A stretch of 64,000 bases of DNA from Pseudisothecium myosuroides (GCA_951799445.1 OX637296.1:14756001-14820000), one strand, 5' to 3'; positions 1 to 10,968 are shown, numbered from the stretch's first letter. A program made the numbers and translations. The notes: generated by a model from the sequence alone, not told the origin.

Positions 1-17
1 CGTGAACTTTGATTTCT

Positions 18-270
18 GTTGAGAGTGTAAACGGTTAATTTTGAGATTTCGTGTTTTGCAATTGATTTTTAGCTTGACACGGGTTGCATCACATTGTGGA
101 CAAGAATTTGGGGATGGGAGAGGTTTCTAGGGTAAAGTAGAGGCTTCATAAACCGTACATTATATTCGATGTTCATTGACCAGACAGCTGAAGTTTGAGT
201 TGTGTTCAGTGTGTAATCACTTAATTTATTGACATTTCGTTTTTTGCCATGGATTTCTAGCTTAGCACAG
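18..270. repeat. Diverged direct repeat in the S9 intron (two copies)
   Basis: The stretch at about 18-83 recurs at about 201-270. Shared order of words: GTGTAA, TTAATTT, ATTTCGTNTTTTGC, GATTTNTAGCTT and CACRG. The spacing is about 185 bp, so this looks like an old tandem duplication of intron sequence rather than a mobile element. Confidence 0.6.
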
Positions 271-409
271 AATAAGTTAGCAAAATTGTAGATTGCGCAA
301 GTTTCTAGATTGTTTTAGAGATAGGCTCAAAGTTCACCTGTTTGGTGAATGGAGACTTTACATTATTCGTATGTAACAAACCTATTCTCTCTTTGCACGG
401 TATGCTTTT

Positions 410-830
410 CATATGAAAGTATTTTCTCTTTGTATGCCCGGCATATATAAGTGCAATTGTAGGTCAGGAATCCATTTCCGTAGCTGTTTGAGTGGTTCTC
501 TGATCATAGCAGGTGTTGTCCCCATTTTTAGAGGATTCCAATGGACTAGTATATATGTTATTTGGATATCTTATGAATGTTTTAAGAATTTTGAATGTTT
601 TGCTCAGTGTGAGTAATTGAAGACTTTGAAGTAAGGCAGGGAATTCATTCCTATGGATTTTAGCTGGTTTGAATGTTTCTCTTCCTAGAAGGGAATTTCG
701 CTTTTAGTGTGTGTCTTGTCTCTATTTTTGAGAGAGTTTCACTGGACTAAAATGCAAATTATCTGGATATTGTAGTATCAAGTTATGAATTTTTGAAAGT
801 TTTGCTCGTTGTATGAGTAAAAAGAGTGGG
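410..830. repeat. Second diverged tandem duplication in the S9 intron
   Basis: The segment at about 440-610 aligns with about 650-815. Both contain, in order, a TTTTAGAG/TTGAGAG block, an ACTGGACTA/ATGGACTA block, TTATCTGGATAT/TTATTTGGATAT, a TATGAAT block, and TTTTGCTC followed by GTGAGTAA or ATGAGTAA. The short open frame here (413-616) is not credible as a gene because it lies inside the duplicated intron. Confidence 0.55.
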
Positions 831-929
831 TAGGTTTTGTCTCTGCAGCTGTTTTACGTTTGTCTTATTTACTAGATTCTGAATTTGTACTTGTTTTCGG
901 TAACATTTGCTCCACTGATAACCTAAAGG

Positions 930-1274
930 TATCACACAAGAACGGTTTTGCTACCTTGATATGCTGTTTTTTCTTTTGCTAGAGTTAGTTTGAGTTCAAA
1001 TTAGGGTACACGTGGAATTTTATAATATATTTCTTCTGACATTGCAAGTATTGAGCTAGTGCTGTATGTGCTTCCTTTCGTGAAATCGTTCGAATTGGAT
1101 GTTGGTTACCTGTGGAATTTCTAATTTTTTCTGACTTGGAATTGTAGCACTGGTGTTATGATGCACAAGAACGGCTGCACTACCTTAACCTCTGATGTTT
1201 TCTCTTTGAACTGGTTACATCTGGAATTCCTAATGTTTTGTTGCTGACATTGCAACGGTGTTGTATTGATGCAG
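930..1274. repeat. Third tandem duplication in the S9 intron, running to the splice acceptor
   Basis: Two copies of a roughly 225 bp unit start at CACAAGAACGG (about 936 and about 1163). Each contains a GTGGAATTT/CTGGAATTC word and then TTCTGACATTGCAA or a variant. The second copy ends in the functional acceptor, so the duplication has copied acceptor-proximal sequence. A partial third copy of the GGTTACNTGTGGAATT block lies near 1103-1150. Confidence 0.6.
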
Positions 1275-1562
1275 GACTATTTGCAGGGGAACCCGTTGTG
1301 GCTGCAATCAGTGAAGTACCCATTGGCAAGTCTAGGCTATGAGACCAAGTACGACATTATAGTGAGGGCCGAGGGCGGAGGTTTGTCTGCTCAGGCTCAA
1401 GCGATCTTGTTGGGCGTGGCGAGGGCGTTGATTGTGGCCAACCAAGCGAACAGGGATCCGTTGAAGAAGCAGGGCTTGTTGACACGGGACTCCAGGATTG
1501 TGGAGCGGAAGAAGTATGGGCTCAAGAAGGCCCGGAAGGCGCCCCAATACTCCAAGCGTTAA
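1275..1562 (+). CDS. RPS9: Plastid 30S ribosomal protein S9 (uS9c), terminal exon
   Basis: This exon encodes the C-terminal 95 residues of uS9, the small-subunit head protein whose basic tail reaches the P-site tRNA. It begins [11 protein letters not shown] directly after a CAG acceptor (1272-1274). It contains the family hallmark [11 protein letters not shown] and the block [15 protein letters not shown], and ends in [12 protein letters not shown], the expected uS9 terminus. The version with this tail and the [15 protein letters not shown] block is the bacterial/plastid type, so the product should be nuclear-encoded and imported. The stop is TAA at 1560-1562. Open reading frame continues a few codons upstream into the intron, but the acceptor and the homology favour 1275. 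The N-terminal half is outside the window. Confidence 0.93.
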   Translation, partial: DYLQGNPLWLQSVKYPLASLGYETKYDIIVRAEGGGLSAQAQAILLGVARALIVANQANRDPLKKQGLLTRDSRIVERKKYGLKKARKAPQYSKR

Positions 1563-3222
1563 GAATCTTGCTTGGTTGCTTGGTTAATTGTCATTTTAGA
1601 ATGGGGATTAGGGTGAGTGTTACTATTTCACCCCCTTTTTGTAGTAGTTTTAGGCTCTCATTTGGAGATGAAATCAATGCTCAATTTTTTTTCTTTCCTG
1701 TTTTTGTTCTCAGTTTGATGTCATTCCAGGAGCTTCTTGTGCAAAGGAATGGTTATGAATCTTGTTTGTTTCGTGTTGGTTTGTTTATCAATTGCTAGCC
1801 CTTGCAAATTCAATCAGGGTCGGTGTATCACTCCAATTGTCGGGTTGTTTGTTTGTAGACTTTGGGCTTGTGTTATAATTTCAACCCACTTTATTGTGGT
1901 AGCTTTAGGCTTTCACTCGTGAGATAAAGCAATGTAACTAGAAGCCCTAATGACTCTTAAAGACAGCCTTGGCCATTAAGTGTTGAATATTGACGACCAT
2001 TGTTGAATATTGTTAACCTCTAAGTGCTCGGTAGTCCATATTGAAGAGAGTATCTAACCGATAAGTGCTCAACTAAGGTAGAGAAACCCATTATGGACCA
2101 AAGTCTAATTTAGATTCCTAGTCTAACACCCAACTTTGCTCTCTTGCTTACTAATGTCGTAGAAAATGCATAGAGTGTGCAATTGGGGTTTAGAGGGTTG
2201 GAAAGTCACCATTCATAAATTCAATAACCACACTAAAATTTTCTACACATGGAAAAAGATTCATGCATCATCTTTCAATGTGAAGGGCACTTTTGGATTG
2301 TCATTTGGAACTAAGTAGGTAATTAACTCCTAAATGCCCAAGGCCTCTTTTGAACTTCTAGGAATTTGTTCTAAATTGAACAGAAATCCTACATTTTGAT
2401 AAGATGTATTAATTTTTTGGAATTGTAACCGTACAAATTCAAACTAGACATGTTAGAGATCACATAGGAAAAGAAAACACAACAATATTGCGTATGACTT
2501 GAAAGATTATAATGCTTGAACATGAGGGTGTTAAAATTGCAAAATTGACTTGTAATCTTTCAATCCTCTTTTCACATGCCAAATTTAAAAAATTGGTCAC
2601 CAAAAAAATATGAGGTTAGAGACCTAACATGCATAACTCCAATCAATTTACGTTTTTTCAAAATCTACTCTACAATTTTTTTAAATGAATTTCTAGGTGA
2701 TTTTTTCTCCAAGATCTAGTGTACTTGAGGCTCATTTCCAAGAGCTCTCAACACTATGGAAAGTCAAGATTGCAATGGACACCTTTGCACAAAATCTTGA
2801 ATAAAAAAATCATAATCACTCATTTTCAAAATCAGATTTTTGACGCTAAAACTAGACTTCAAAAAGATTCTTTCAAAAATAAAAATTATTAAAAATAAAA
2901 ATTTGGTTAGGTTTTATTTAACTTCAAAATATTTTGGACACCAAAATTTGGTGCCTCGGACATTTAGGGGTTAAGATTGCCCCATTAGCATTCCAAAAGG
3001 CCAAAATAAAATGTCTCCTAGGATCCACAATAGGAAGCTGTGTGATTTTGCTTTAGCTACCTATAATGTATTCCCTCCATTTTGAAATAAATTTGGGGTT
3101 TCCAAATATACTTGTCTCAAATTGAATTTGAAATTGGCTCTCCACAACTTGGTTGACAACAACTAAAGCTAGTTTGAACACCCTCAAACAAACAAATCCA
3201 CAAATGCCACATTCCAAAGTTT
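1563..3222. other. S9 3' region followed by unassigned intergenic sequence
   Basis: About 1563-1925 is T-rich, moderately unique and probably 3' UTR or downstream flank. Open frames at 1568-1798 and 1737-1922 overlap each other and look like chance. About 1985-2100 contains AAGTGCTC...GTCCATA words that recur near 4650 and 23985, so an old repeat edge is likely. From 2100 to 3222 I see AT-rich non-coding DNA with no convincing gene. Confidence 0.4.
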
Positions 3223-3229
3223 ATATTGT

Positions 3230-3480
3230 ATAGCAATTTGATCCATTAGGGGAGATTTGAGGGCAAGGGAGGGCCGTTTCAAGCCTATTCCCCTCTCCTG
3301 AACCAGCAGTAATGCTATCAAAAAAAAATTCAAAAAAGTGAAAGAAAAAAATTTCAAAAATTAAAAATCTTAAGTGGCACTCTCTCAACCACGTCAAACT
3401 GCGCATGTGGCAAAGTTCCCAAGCTGGAAAAGCGCTGGGAACTCATAGTTTTCTAATGGCCTCAAATGTCTTCTAATGCC
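3230..3480 (-). mobile_element. Family K inverted-repeat element, copy 1
   Basis: This is the reverse-orientation relative of 23398-23655. Shared features are CATTAG-type ends (CATTAGGGGAGATTTGAGG at one side, CTTCTAATG at the other), a GGCCGTTTCAAGCC block just inside one end (GGCTTGAAACGGCCC read on the opposite strand), an A-rich middle, and a GTTCCCAGCGC/GGGAACT block. No transposase is present. The roughly 61-codon minus-strand open frame is a by-product. Confidence 0.5.
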
Positions 3481-3485
3481 TACAA

Positions 3486-4394
3486 AAGGAATCAAAACGC
3501 AAAACCTCTAACCAACCAAAGGTGATGAATTCAACCTACAATTGTACAACACCAGCTACTAACAAATTTCTTGTTGAGAATTTCTTAAAGTTCAATAACA
3601 AGACATCCTCGGAATTGAATACAAAGACATCATTGCACTTCCCTACACCATCATTGCTCAAAGGATGATCCAAATTAATAGCATTGCAAGAGTTCCAAAA
3701 TGGGAAAAAATTTGTCATTTTTTCAACTTGTTTTCAATATGTGCTGCTGCATTGTTGACTCCATTCTTTCATGGCTAGTGGGGTTGACTAGAACCTACAA
3801 TAACTTGTCTACGCAATACTTTGAAAACACGAGCAACTCAAGTGTTAATCTAGCCATTTTAAAGAAACCTCGGATTTATTTCAAGACAGAAGGAGTGTAT
3901 ATTTTTTTAGAAAAATAAATAAATCAAATTATTTGTAGAATATTTCCTAATTTCCTACTCTTCTACAATAAGAATTTTAGAATCCAGTAAATCTAATTAT
4001 GTGAAGAGGTGAATTGATCCACAATGGGCTTCCTACCGTATCCATACAATGAATGAAGAATGTTGTGAAAGTGTACTTCATTCAATTAATATTTATTGAG
4101 GAAGGTTTAAGAAAAACCATGTAATATTTCAATGGAAAGAAAAAAGGAATGCCTTACATGAATCTGTAATATAGATATGTAGAACGACTCTCAATTATAT
4201 ATCATAATTTTCAAAAGTAATTTTATTATCTTTAGGACAAGCATTTAGGAGGTGTTTGTCCAAATAACTTCTCATTCATCACAAGCAATACGTGAACCCT
4301 TCAAACTCAACCTTCTTATGGCGGACCAAATTAATAAAATTGAGGTAAATAATATATTTGTACCAAAATATGAGCAAAAATGTTCCAAACTTAA
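3486..4394. other. AT-rich intergenic stretch, no gene seen
   Basis: No coding bias and no clear terminal repeats. The segment at about 4255-4390 (CAAATAACTTCTCATTCATC onward) resembles 24040-24180 and, more weakly, 13355-13430. It may be the remnant of a further, undefined repeat family. Confidence 0.35.
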
Positions 4395-4646
4395 TTTGAA
4401 CCTTACAAACCCCAAATCTTACCCTCCCTAAACCGCCATCATCATTGTATATACATCTCCAAAAATCAATATAAACATATGTTGAAGAAACAATTTTGAA
4501 ACATCTACCATATTTTATCCAAATGTCACATTCTTTGGTGCGTTGGAACCTCCTTTCACTTGCCAATAAGGAAATTAAAAAATTGGACTAATCTAATAAT
4601 AGTAATTAGGCATAGCAACAAAAAGTGGTGACTTGGGGTAGTACCT
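4395..4646 (+). mobile_element. Family B element, diverged copy (B1)
   Basis: It carries the family B order of blocks: CCGCCATCATCA, TACATCTCCAAAA, TTGAAGAAACAATTTTGAAA, ATCCAAATGTC, TTTGGTGCGTTGGAACC, CTTTCACTTGCCAA, then GCAACAAAAAGTGG. It ends in GTACCT followed by TA. The left end is decayed and its coordinate is approximate. The CATAACTTTTG half of the shared core is lost here. Confidence 0.6.
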
Positions 4647-6083
4647 TAACCCCTTAGTACTCAAACGTCCAAAATCTTGGCAATGAATGGAGAGGTTTTG
4701 AGGGCATTTCAAACCATAGAATTTCTCATTCATCCAAATCAATGGTTATTTTTTTATCCATATCACACTATTTGTATAATGAATTTGATGATATTGAGGT
4801 ACTTTGTACATTTTATATATTAAATTTATCAATAAAAAAAATTAAGATTTAAAAAATATTTGTATCCCTACATGACCCAATCCACCACAAGAGCCCACAT
4901 CTCTGAGAGGAGATCACTTGATGTCAACCAAGACGTCAACCCCGAGTGCCTTCATGCAATTGTTGATATTCTAGAGTATTTCAACATTTAGTCACCATTA
5001 TGTGTGAAACTCGCTACACTCTTGCGGTGAAGTTAAATTGTTGGAAAGGTTGTTTCTTAAATCACATTGTATGACAATTAGCCACTCCTAATAGTTTTCT
5101 TGTTGATGAAAGAATATCTTCACTTTTAACTAAGGTGAAGAGTTACTTTACATCTCCCTAAACCTCTCTACAAATCTATTAATATTGCTTGCCAAATGGA
5201 AACTAATTCCTGCATAATGGTGAAAATACTAATAAGTGTATGACCTAAAAATGAGCAAATTTTTTTGTCAAGATTGATGGTTAGTCAAGGAGGTTTTTTT
5301 TTTTTTTTTTTTCACAAATAGAATAATTGCGACCAAACAATGGCAACCTCAAATTTTGTTATTGAACATAATATGAAAATTTTATTTAGGTCAAGGATAA
5401 ATTGATCGATATTGTAAATTCATACCTCAATTTCCATAAGAAGCATCTATGATCTATTGTCAATTTTTATTAGGGTACATTTTTGGGCGCACACATGCAC
5501 ACATGCACACTTACTTTTTAGTCATCCTATATGTTGCACTCCATGACGCAAGTCCTACAATATACAAACTAGTTGTTGAGCACATAGAAACACAACACGC
5601 TTCTTGTAAGGTAAACCAATCTAAAATCGCCAGCTTCCTATTTCTGCCATGCTACTTTTAACTCCAACTCCGCCAACAAACCCATACAAATCCATCACTT
5701 TTTTTACAAAATCAGAGCATCAATGCCATAAAGTATAACATCTCAATCTTTCATTGGTCAATACTTAAGTGTTGATAGATATTTGGAAGGGTGGTTATGG
5801 GTTGTTAATAGAATGTTTATGACTCCATTCTATGGGCGGTTTTGTAATTTTAGAAGAGTCCACTTCACAAAAATTACAATTTTAATTGGAAAATTATAAT
5901 TCCACTAGGGTTTGATTCATGAAACAAGCGCACACCTCTAAAAAATATGTGCCCCTCTTGGAATTGGCTTCAAAATATTCAAACTGCAAATCAAGGTGGT
6001 AATAGGCTTATCTACCTTAAAGTGACTTCAATTCACAGTTGTATACTTGGAAATAGTGACACAATGGCTAGTATAGATAATAA
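4647..6083. other. AT-rich intergenic stretch with a T tract near 5295
   Basis: Nothing coding-like was recognised. A run of about 19 T at about 5294-5312 is followed by CACAAATAG. Read on the minus strand this gives TATTTGTG then poly(A), which matches the 3' end of the small retroposons described below, but no target duplication is evident. Words at 4650-4760 recur near 12550. Confidence 0.35.
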
Positions 6084-7273
6084 TATACACTAAATAGTGA
6101 AATTAGGTTGCCTTAACCCCTAAAGGACCGTTGTCCCTTCGGGGGACAAATACGTTTTCGGGCAGGTATCTACGGGCTGAAATTTTCTTTTGATTTTTTG
6201 AAACTTTTTTTGGAGGTAGAAAAGCTTATTAGCTTTGTGGGAATATAATTTTTTCACAATCGGTGCCCAGGAAAAAAAATTATGACCAAATAAGCTCAAA
6301 ACAAGGGATGGGGGGTAGCCCGGGTAGCAAAAAAAATGGCAAAAATTTGAATTTTTCTTTTTAATATTTTTTCTCATAGATTATATTTTTTCCTATCTGA
6401 AAAGCTTTGATTCATTTCTTTTGGATTTATTATGAGAAAGTTATGGTATTCTTGTTTTTCGGGCTGTTTTTCGGGCAGTTAGAGCATCTTCTTGAAAAAA
6501 ATAACTTGTAGGAGTCATTTCTTAATGCAGTTTTTCAAATTTTTCAATTTTTTTTTTTGCATGGTTTAGTTTACTTGCTAGAACAATCTCACCATTGGGA
6601 TTAGTGCATTTTAATTCCATCTAAAATATATGAATATTTTAGATTTTCCTTCTATCTTGTACCTACTTCTACTCAACAATTTTCTTAAGAATGATAATTA
6701 AGTTTTTTTGAATTTTTTTTTCTTCCCTAGACTCTCAACTCAATTTTCCACTACAAAGATTTAAAGCTCAAAACTGTGTAGTGCAAAAATTTTAAGTTAA
6801 AAATGTTCAAAGTCAAAAATCTGGTCCCGCAATGTGCTAAAAAATTTGTTTTTTTCACTTTAAACGCAGATATCTTGCAATCTGTGCAGTCAAAAATTCT
6901 AAAAAAAATTCCACTCATTTTTATACTAGTTAGGGGTAAGATCCTATGGTTAGATGTGGAAAAAAAACATTTTTCAATTTTTTTTTACTTTTTGCTATAG
7001 AAATGGCAGTTTTTAGTGTTTTTTGGCAAGAAAAAGGCCTCGATCCTTTAGGGGTTAATAATAAAAGTGACTTAGTGATTCACTGCTTGTCCACATGGAG
7101 GTGCATGCAATTCTCTTAACCCAAGTCATGAACACGTACACCAACCCATGCATCACACATGGTTCCTACTTCCTACATTACTGCATCCTTCAACAATAAA
7201 TGTACATATTCATATAGTGTAGAATGTTGAGAAATTAGTATGGGGCAACCTAATTTCACGATTTAGTGTACTG
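6084..7273 (-). mobile_element. Family I element, interrupted copy (I1)
   Basis: The ends are TACACTAAATAGTGAAATT and its inverse at 7238-7270, with GGTTGCC/GGCAACC just inside. A 10 bp direct repeat TAGATAATAA brackets it (6074-6083 and 7274-7283). Family A element A1 occupies 6117-7054, leaving a diverged family I body on its right. Orientation is opposite to I2 and I3. There is no open frame for a transposase, so it is non-autonomous. Confidence 0.65.
6117..7054 (+). mobile_element. Family A element A1 (TTAA-flanked, 938 bp)
   Basis: Ends are CCCCTAAAGGACC and its inverse GGATCCTTTAGGGG-like terminus, flanked by TTAA at 6113-6116 and 7055-7058. The TTAA duplication and the C-run ends fit the piggyBac superfamily. 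The interior is non-coding, with repeated CGGGCAG words and GTTATGG/CATAACTTT modules. Short open frames inside (for example 6803-7000) recur in other copies only because the DNA is shared. Confidence 0.8.
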
Positions 7274-7283
7274 TAGATAATAA

Positions 7284-8497
7284 AGATATAAGCAAAAGTA
7301 GCCAAAAATTCAAGAAAGGACTCAGTCGTATTTAAGGGGTTAACGATAATTTTGCACTCCTTCAAGCGTATCAAGTGCAAGACACAGGAGCGAGAACCGA
7401 GGCGAGCGATTAGGGTTCGTCTCTTGAGTTTTGTGGTCTTGAATCTTGCGACGATCATGAATCAATTCTTGTGATTCTTGTGATTCTTGTGAATTCTTGA
7501 GAATTGGTGTTTTGCAATTTGACTAGAAAGTGGGTGAGTTCTGGTGATTTGAATGTGTGTGGATTTACAGAGATGCTTCTTCTTGGTGGTTGTACAAAAC
7601 ATTTTGCACGAAGGTGAGGGATTTTTCGCTACGATCTGGAGGCATCTTGCGACGTAAGATTTTCTCTCTGAATCTCAAATTTACTTAAAATTTAGCTCAA
7701 ATTTATGCAACACTTGCTTCTCTTGTCTTGTTCCTGTAATTAGGTCTTGGTATCTTTCTCCTCTAGGTCTAGAATTTCTTCACACAGAAAAAATAAATCG
7801 TATCTAATCTCCAATTTGGACAAAAGGATGATCGCTTGCTAAACCTCAAACACTCTCTTCAATTTAGCGACCGATTTTAAAGATACGACGACGTTGAGGT
7901 TCCACGTATTTTCGAAGAATTTGGACTCATATTAGGGTTTTTGTTTAGCTGAAAGTCCCTCCGTCCTACGGTTTTACCCAGTTTCTATGTATGTCTCTAC
8001 AACGGAATAGATGCATAAATTATTGAGGTAATGTTATTTGAGATGTCGCTCTTTCGGACGTAAGGTAGAGGATACCATTTGCAGCATTTTATCCAAGCTC
8101 TCGAATTTTGCTTACTCAATGATGAAATCCATAGGCAATCATTCAAAGTGGGAGGTTGTAGACAACCCCATTTTTCGGTCACAGTCATCGACCAATTTAG
8201 CCAAGTCATGATTTGTCACCCAACTGGATAATTGAAGGCCATACAAGTGTTAATTGAAAGAGATGAGTTGCTGTTGGTAACAAGGTAAATGCAATAGAAA
8301 TATGGTCTGGTCCCTAACGGTTTCAGTATCCTCATAACTTAACAATCTGAAGCAGTCAAGTTGTTGAGGACATCGTTCTTATTTATCTGAAAAATCTGTT
8401 TCTATGTATCTTTCTATAACAAAATAGACACATAAACATTTGATGTATCGTTCTTTAATTTGGGTATCTTATTGATACTAACGGTGAGTGTGTCAAG
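7284..8497 (+). other. Probable 5' part of an unknown gene (leader and introns)
   Basis: From about 7380 the base composition becomes more balanced (a GCGAGCGATTAGGGTTCG stretch), unlike the surrounding repeats. At 7457-7500 there is a short tandem repeat of GATTCTTGT. At 7572 a short open frame starts with ATG, and 12 complete codons later the sequence reads CGAAGGTGAGGG, a plausible splice donor. The whole reads like leader plus intron of a low-copy gene whose coding exon is near 8.5 kb. This is inference; no transcript evidence is available. Confidence 0.4.
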
Positions 8498-8641
8498 ATG
8501 TGCAGGCCGGGAGGCAAGTGCATTCCACTAGGTGGAACATATTCTCCAAGAGAAGACGAGGATGTCGATGCTGGGTTTCCGAAACAACAATGGGAGTCAC
8601 AACAACAAGGCCAACAACAAACATGTCCCTCAACCACCTGA
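8498..8641 (+). CDS. Short upstream frame (47 codons) overlapping the next coding region
   Basis: It starts ATG TGC AGG and reads MCRPGGKCIPLGG, then an acidic stretch and a Gln-rich end (QQQGQQQ), stopping at 8639-8641. It overlaps the larger frame starting at 8562 in a different register. It could be an upstream ORF controlling that frame, or an out-of-frame reading of an exon. Third-position composition favours the other frame as the conserved one. Function unknown. Confidence 0.25.
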   Translation: MCRPGGKCIPLGGTYSPREDEDVDAGFPKQQWESQQQGQQQTCPSTT

Positions 8642-8804
8642 TCCAGACGTGCTGATGCGCCAAATGGACCGGTCCATTGCGACCGTGGAGTGCGGAAGAG
8701 CCAACAGCCAGCTCTCCAAGTACCTCCCCGTTCCAAAAAGCTCCGACAATGGCAAGGCAATGAGAGCCAAAGATGAGAGTGTCCTGCTTGCCAAGAACGG
8801 TTGA
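8562..8804 (+). CDS. Unknown small protein or terminal exon (80 codons)
   Basis: The sequence here is markedly more GC-rich than its neighbours, and this frame has clear GC preference at third positions, as real exons in this window do. The product from the first ATG begins MSMLGFRNNNG, is Asn-rich, then has PQPPDPDVLMRQMDRS, and ends in a hydrophilic basic/Ser stretch with LLAKNG. No signal peptide, membrane segment or known domain is visible. An in-frame TAG lies just upstream (8529-8531), so either translation starts at 8562 or an exon begins between 8532 and 8562. I do not recognise the family. Confidence 0.45.
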   Translation: MSMLGFRNNNGSHNNKANNKHVPQPPDPDVLMRQMDRSIATVECGRANSQLSKYLPVPKSSDNGKAMRAKDESVLLAKNG

Positions 8805-9960
8805 AGGATTTTCACTCAGGTTGGTGTCATTTCGGTTTTCTCTGATTTACAGTTGCCTACGGCAGTGGATGCTCTGTCAGCCTCTTCATGCATTTTAACC
8901 CATTTTTCACCTGAATTTTGGGGGGATTTTTGCACATTTTTGCTTATGTCTTTGTACAAATATATTCTTTTGTCAATTTCATCAAATTGGTCATAAAGAT
9001 AGGTCATCTTTAAAAGATTCAAGGATTGCTTTGGATGAATGAGATGGTATTTGAACGAAACATTGACTTGAAGCATTATGTTCTTCATGCAGAATATGGA
9101 TGTTGGAGCGCTTAGGAGTTAACCAATCAATGTAGGAGTGCGCTTTTGTTGGGAGATCACGCAATAGAGCTCATTGGAGAGGAGGAGAGACCACTTTGGG
9201 TACAACAGCCAAACGCTTGAGGTTGAATTGTTCTCACTCAATGTACCACTCAATGTACCAATATTGGATGATTTCTTATGCAATCATTCGAATTGGGAGG
9301 TTGTAGACCATTATTGAATGGGCAGTAGACGACCTCATTTTCCATTCAAAGGTCAACATTTAGCCAAGTCATGCTTACACAAGTCCAACTGAATAGATGT
9401 GTTGTTGTTCGTAATAGTGATCAGTATAGGAGACTGGACCAGGTCCCAATCGGTTTTATTTATCTTCTTCCTTGAGATGCGTTCTATTGTAGTCAAGAAT
9501 TATGTAACTGTTCCTTGGGATAGAAATCATCAGCCAGGGCATTGATTCAATAGTATAACTTGGCGCACTGCCCTGTGACCTAATCTGTTGAATGTTTACA
9601 TTTTCAAAATGTGATGTCACCTGATTTGCCATTGCAATCGTCACTTCCCAAATGGGTGTATTGATAAGCGTGCTGTAAGGTACAATAATTAAGAAGTTAT
9701 TCTATCTGTTGGCCAGTAGGCAACATTTTATGCTAACGTATCCAAAGTGCGTGGAGAATATCATGTATTATTGGTATCAATGGCCATCCAAAAACTAGGC
9801 GAATGCAGCAATTTGGAAGAGTTCTCCAGCATTCTGGCGTGTTCTAACTTAATTTACCTCCAACTTCTCTCAAAGAAGTGCATTGGTGTACTCTATCATA
9901 TTCAAGACAAAGTTTGGTAGAGCAATGTGCATCTTGTTGGTTGCCTCTCTTTCATTAATA
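8805..9960. other. Downstream part of the unknown gene locus
   Basis: Moderately unique sequence containing the second copy of the flanking repeat. Open frames here are short and without composition bias. It may hold 3' UTR and introns of the 8.5 kb gene. No mobile-element termini were identified until 9961. Confidence 0.3.
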
Positions 9961-10213
9961 GGTAAGTACACTTGATTTCAACTCCATTCTAAAACCGACC
10001 ACTACAGATTCTTGCCCAAAATGTACTCCCACTATTCATGAAAGTTGATGGTCGGTTATAGAAACACTTATCTTCAACACTTTGAAAATTTGTACCATAC
10101 TCATACAATGTCCAAAAAATGCATTCTAAGATAATTTGGAATCTCCTTTTGATAATATAATAATAGGAACCATGTTGAATTGCTTATTTGTGCGATTTTA
10201 GGTATAGTTACCT
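9961..10213. mobile_element. Family D-related MITE (D3, 253 bp)
   Basis: The ends are GGTAAGTACAC and GTATAGTTACCT, flanked by TA (9959-9960 and 10214-10215). The interior includes a GAAAATTTGTACC...TGTCCAAAAAATGCATT version of the shared core. The left 120 bp resemble the elements starting at 63405 and fragments near 49870. There is no coding potential. Confidence 0.65.
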
Positions 10214-10388
10214 TAGTCTTGACAAGCATCTTCATTATTCTTGGAAAAATCTTTTTTCTTTTTTCTTTCAGCACAATCTTTGAGCTCATTTCAAGTGGGA
10301 GGTAGGAACATGGAGAAGATAGGCACTAGCCAAAGCTTTGAGCATTATAGAAACTATCTGCAATGAATGTTGGACTTTTGTGTCTTAA

Positions 10389-10968
10389 CCCCTTAAGGAC
10401 CAAGTCCCCTCGGGGGACTTTCGGGATTTCGGGCAGGCTCGTGTGACCTCAAAGTTTGACCTGATTTTTGGAAAAACTTTTATTGAAGATAGGGAATGTT
10501 AGTAGCTTTCTAAGAATATAATTTTTTTTCCAATCAGTGCCCGGGAGCAAAAGTTATGCCACCCTAAGCCAAAAAAGCTGTTCGCCGGGCAGGAAAAAAA
10601 AAACAGAAAAAAATGAATTTTTTTAATTTTAATTTTTTTTTCTGAAAGATCATGTTTTTGTCTATATTTGAAGCTTTGATTCATTCTATTTGGACTCAGA
10701 ATGAGAAAGTTATGAGCAATCTTGTTTTTCGGGCAATCTAAGTATTTTCTTCAAAAAAACTTCTTTTTCCAACTTCAAATGCTAATATTTTCCAATCCAT
10801 CTGGTCAAACTTCATGAAAATTTTACCACATGATCTGAGACAAGTGAACTACAAGATCCTACGGTTAGATTCTAAAAAAACAGGGTTTTTTGGTTTAGGG
10901 AGTGATCGCAGCAGAAATGGCAGTTTTCAGTGGTTTTGGAGCCAGAAAATGCCTTGGTCCTTTAGGGG
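10389..10968 (+). mobile_element. Family A element A2 (short form, 580 bp)
   Basis: It starts CCCCTTAAGGACC and ends GGTCCTTTAGGGG, with TTAA on both sides (10385-10388, 10969-10972). It keeps the CCCTCGGGGGAC, CGGGCAGG and AGTGCCCGGGAGC blocks of the family but lacks much of the middle of the 930 bp copies, so it is an internal-deletion derivative or a subfamily. Confidence 0.75.

Larger units (their letters stand above)
1..1274 (+). other. Intron (partial) of the plastid ribosomal protein S9 gene
   Basis: The sequence is AT-rich and T-rich, with no open frame resembling the conserved upstream part of uS9. It ends in a good acceptor (TTGATGCAG) immediately before the recognisable exon. The missing N-terminal coding part, including the transit peptide, must lie left of the window. 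The intron is made largely of diverged tandem duplications, listed separately. I infer one long intron; an undetected small exon is possible but I saw none. Confidence 0.6.
8110..9470. repeat. Direct repeat pair flanking the unknown exon
   Basis: About 8118-8345 is repeated, diverged, at about 9262-9470. Shared blocks include GCAATCATTC, GGGAGGTTGTAGAC, TTTAGCCAAGTCATG, a CAACTG block, a CTGGNCC...GGTCC block and CGGTTT. The repeats are about 1.14 kb apart and bracket the coding-like exon, suggesting an old local duplication of gene-flanking or intronic DNA. Confidence 0.6.

Noticed and set aside
7041..7058. CCTTTAGGGG ends of family A resemble the plant telomere unit TTTAGGG
   Set aside because: It occurs once per element end and never in tandem; it is the transposon terminus next to TTAA, not interstitial telomere.
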